Below, piece after piece: positions 60,818 through 64,000 of a stretch of 64,000 nucleotides of DNA (positions are counted from its first letter, which is position 1; each line of letters begins with the position of its first letter). Source of the stretch: Capsicum annuum (taxonomy: Eukaryota > Streptophyta > Magnoliopsida > Solanales > Solanaceae); NCBI RefSeq assembly GCF_002878395.1, contig NW_025860098.1, positions 311,009 to 375,008 on the forward strand, read 5' to 3'. A program made the translations under genes and the position numbers. A model generated the notes under the pieces. The model did no database searches, was not told the DNA's origin, and was given only the letters and a program-made list of their open reading frames with translations.

Positions 60818-62760
60818 TGTAATACCCTAAGTTTTTATAGTTCACAACTCAACCAATGACTCACTTAATGAGTTGTGAAGACTTTACTTTGAGTTATAGG
60901 GATAAAATAGTAGCCAAACCAGTGAGGGTTGTCTATGGTTTTTCCTTAATCACAACTAGTACCTAATGAGTTGTAAGAATACTATATGAGGCATATAGTT
61001 CTAGTCATAGTCAGACTAGAGAAGGTGCCTACGTTTTTTCCTTGATAATGACTAGACCCTATGTTTCATAATATGGGACTTCAAGTCATATGGTGCGAGT
61101 TATAGGATCAATATTAAGGGGTGCCTAAGCTACTTCCTAGTTTGTGACTGGTCATTGCGTACAACTCATAGTCAGAATAGTGTATGTCCCTTGTCTCTGC
61201 CCAGACTATAAGTCATTGTGAAAACCCATAGCCAAACTTCACAAGTCATGATATGACCCATCACTACTGGCGATCAATTATGACATGTTTTAGTTAAGAG
61301 CCATTTGTTATTTTCTCCTCTTTAAACTCCATATCCACGACTTAAAGCATAAAATAGGCATTGTTTTCTCCTTTCTTAGTTATTTATTAAAATTCATTCC
61401 TCTCTTCACTCATATGAAATAATGTTTAGGGTTTATTCCAAGAATGAACCTCCAAAGACTCCAAATTCAAGTTCCCTCCAAAGAGTCAAGAAATTCAAGT
61501 ATGTCGGGCTTGATCGAGGATAATCTTTCATCCTTGTGCCCCAAAAAATTATTTGTAAAGTGAAATTCATGTGATTCAATTAGGGTTCATGTCCAATTTC
61601 CATATTCTTGAAAGTATGACATTATCACGTGAGTTAAAGTTTAGTTTGCCAAGAATTTTCTTTTTCTAATTTTTTTACTTATATAATTTCTATTGTGAGA
61701 TGATTATTATTATTATTACATGAAGTTTGATAAGTTGATAAAAGACTTTAATTTGAGCATTGAGTTTGATATTTTTTATATGAAGCTTTTATGAAATAAT
61801 GCATGATTTCAAGTTAAAGAATAAACAATTGAGTGTACAAAAAATTTAACCTTACAAGTTTAATTTTCAAGTATTAGTACATGATTAAAGTTCAATTTGA
61901 TCTTATAATCTCAAATAAGATATGAAATCCAAAATTTTCCTCATGAATATGACTTAAGAGATGCATAGGTAGTTTTTAGTTTATAAACAAATAAGCTAAT
62001 TTAAGGAGGATTTCATAAGTATGAGAATTTAAGTATATATTTTTGGAATAGTAATAAGCATCAAGAAGGGAAAGTGAGTTCATCCTATTTCTTAGAAACT
62101 ACGTGACCCTTTGGGTTTAAGGGGCCTTACTAGAGAGTGTCTCCTCGCCCTATTTAGGGAAGTATTATGATCACTAAAATATATGGTTCTATTCTAATGG
62201 AAAGGGTAAAGCAACTCTCCCGAATGTGGGTAAGATATTGGACTCCATCATATCTTACTTGATTTATGTTGGCTATAAGAATCTCACACAAGGAAAACTA
62301 AAAGTAAAGATTTTAGAATCTAGGTATGATGATTCACTAAGCTTATCAGATTATGTTTTACTATTCATGCATTATGAAGTTTCATCTCTTAGTTTTATTC
62401 ATGACCAAGGTGAGTCCTTTTACACTTAGCATGCATGATTTAAAAGTATGTTATTTTCTATTTTGCTTATGAATTCACCCCCATATGCTCAGTACATTCC
62501 AAAAGTACTAACCAGCATATATGTCTATTTACTACATTGCATTCTATTAGTGGTTCTGGTGTTCATCCCCAACAACACGATTAACTGCAGGCAATACCTC
62601 CTATACACTCAAAAATTAGATTCAACTACCATAACTACATATAGACCCTTTGAATTAAAATGTCTCTTATGCTGAATTTTAGGCTGTCTTCAAAGCACTA
62701 GCTTAGGATGTGAGTGAGAGTGTTAAGGGAAATAAGCCATCAACAGTCTTACTATATTAA
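60818..62760 (+). repeat. 5' LTR of E4 (3'-truncated)
   Basis: Starts TGTAATACCCTAAG immediately next to the E3 leader. It can be followed to about 62760, where it passes into gag sequence without an LTR end or primer-binding site. A perfect 11-bp stem, TTCACAACTCA 60841-60851 with TGAGTTGTGAA 60869-60879, opens a word block of AATGAGTTGT-type repeats to about 61280. A TATA-like CATAAAATAGGC is at 61348-61359. Confidence 0.7.
60841..61280 (+). promoter_or_regulatory. U3 hairpin block in E4 LTR
   Basis: Words near ACAACTCATT and inverse AATGAGTTGT recur through 440 bp, starting with the perfect 11-bp stem (17-nt loop). The block lies about 70 bp upstream of the TATA-like site. Confidence 0.55.
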
Positions 62761-62764
62761 AATG

Positions 62765-63830
62765 GTAATTTAGCAGCAACCTTAATTCAAGGTTTTATAA
62801 TGACGAATCCACCTGAATTCTTTAGGTCAAACGTTGAATAAGGATCTTTAATTCTTCATCGATGAGTTTAAAAAGATTAGATATATTATGCACGTTACTG
62901 AAGAAGAGAGTGTGGAATTTGTATATTATCAATTGTAGGGCATTGCTTATGATAGGGTTACAATGTGTAAGAGGGTGATAATGCAACCCTTATGAGTCAA
63001 CAGGCATTTCAAACTGTTTTTTTTAGATAGTTTTTTTCCTAATAAGATGAAAAAGGCAAAGGTAGTGGATTTTATGAACCTACGGCAAAGCTCTATGTTA
63101 GTGAAAGAGTACTACCTTAAGTTCATCTAGCTAGGTAAATGTGCCTCAAAGTTGTTGCCAGACTCTAGAGCTCATATGTGTAAGTTTGTCAATAGAGTGT
63201 CTGGTTTATTAGTCAAGGAGTGTAGGACTTCCATGCTTATTGAGGATATAGATATTGCTCGATGACGAATCATGCTCTGTATATTGAGTAATAAAAGTTA
63301 AAGGAACAAGATATAAGGAACAAAAGGTCTAGGACTAGAAGATTTGAGTATAGTCAACAAAGGTCAGCAGAGGGAAATTATTTCCTAATTTTGGTTCATT
63401 TATCAGCACCTACACCATCCTTATCTAGTGTCTAAGAACCCTGAACAAAGAAAGGGTAGTGGGGTAGAGCTTCGAATTTGAGATATCAAGGTAGTGTGAC
63501 TGGGAGACCCACTTATCCAGCTTGTGCAAAGTGTGGTAGGACCTATCAGGGTATGTTCTTGATAGGTAAAGATGGTTTTTATGGTTCTGGTAAGATGGGC
63601 CATGGATTAAGAAATATTCATATGCTAAGAAAGAAAGTAGAGATATTTGTCCTCAAACTCAGTCCAAAAATTCAACAGATCAGCCAGGCCATCCAACTCC
63701 AGCACAGAGTGCATCATCTAGTAATAGTGGAGGTCAGCATCAACATCAGTTTTATACTTACCATTTCATCAATAACAAGAGAGCCCCCCAAATTTTTTCA
63801 CTGGTATGCTTTATGCCTTTCACCTTGATG
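62765..63830 (+). pseudogene. E4 gag
   Basis: Reads IMTNPPEFFRSNVE near 62800-62840, then across frames AYDRVTMCKRV, a KAKVVDFMNLRQSS-like stretch near 63050-63090, SGLLVKECRTSMLI near 63200-63240, and PTYPACAKCGRTYQGMFLIG with a damaged second knuckle FYGSGKMGHGLRN (63478-63640). This is the Tekay gag order. The N-terminus is missing because LTR is fused directly to it. Confidence 0.8.
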
Positions 63831-64000
63831 TGTGTGTGTTACTAGACCCAGGGTCAAGCCTCTCTTTTATGACCTTACTTATTGCTTTAAAATTTGCAAT
63901 GAGTGCCAATAGTTTTTCTGAACCCTTCTTAATTTCTACTCTAGTGGGTGACTCAATTATCGCTAGATGAGTGTATAGAAAGTTCCCTATTACAGTCCTT
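63831..64000 (+). pseudogene. E4 retropepsin-like protease, start
   Basis: VCVLLDPGSSLSFMTLLIAL, then SEPFLISTLVGDSII and VYRKFPITVL. The active-site form DPGS is usual in plant Tekay proteases. One stop (63967-63969) interrupts it. The window ends inside the domain. Confidence 0.8.

Noticed and set aside
60818..62760. Host promoter or gene upstream of E4
   Set aside because: The TGTAATACCC start and the LTR-like middle explain the sequence; open frames such as 62226-62429 have no recognisable domain.

Overview
The window is repeat-rich plant DNA, most likely from a Solanaceae genome. That placement is inferred: the gag, protease and LTR styles resemble solanaceous Ty3/gypsy elements, and nothing in the window fixes the species. 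I see no credible host gene, tRNA or rRNA. Nearly all of the sequence belongs to decayed LTR retrotransposons, plus one Mutator-like DNA transposon (MULE). All coding regions are broken by stops, frameshifts or deletions.

Layout. (1) 1-7582, plus strand: the 3' part of a Tat/Athila-lineage Ty3 element (T), with gag, protease, an internal deletion of reverse transcriptase/RNase H/integrase, a plant-transposon-protein-like 3' ORF, and a complete 3' LTR. (2) 7583-34940, minus strand: a three-level nest. Tekay/Del-like element G was interrupted inside its RNase H region by element H (9176-31909, 5-bp target duplication CCATG). H was interrupted inside gag by element R (16182-28852, target duplication GCTAC). 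R has the rare form LTR-internal-LTR-internal-LTR and carries gag but no pol. The broken reading frames of G and of H resume on the other side of each insertion. (3) 34941-35790: unassigned sequence and an LTR fragment. (4) 35815-60817, minus strand: element E1 (3' LTR, pol, part of gag, piece of 5' LTR) abuts the 3' LTR of element E3. A stretch of about 4 kb spanning E1 gag to the E3 LTR is tandemly duplicated. The left copy later received a solo Tat-type LTR (44337-45834). The right copy later received a 4.2-kb MULE (48240-52443) with ~97-bp terminal inverted repeats and a 9-bp target duplication. E3 pol and gag follow at 55985-60800. (5) 60818-64000, plus strand: element E4, LTR fused to gag, then the start of protease at the window edge.

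How parts work together. The retroelements show the usual parts: LTRs with TG...CA ends, initiator-Met-type primer-binding sites, polypurine tracts, gag, retropepsin, RT, RNase H and integrase. The MULE carries a transposase gene on the minus strand and a GRF-type zinc-finger ORF on the plus strand, pointing toward each other, a layout like mudrA/mudrB of maize MuDR.

The most unusual signals are: a block of inverted short words (hairpins) near the sense 5' end of eight distinct LTRs, just upstream of the TATA-like box where one is visible; the two-gene MULE; the three-LTR element with a single target duplication; and phased GGGACT-type arrays in element H. All comparisons were made by eye. 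No database search or alignment program was used.
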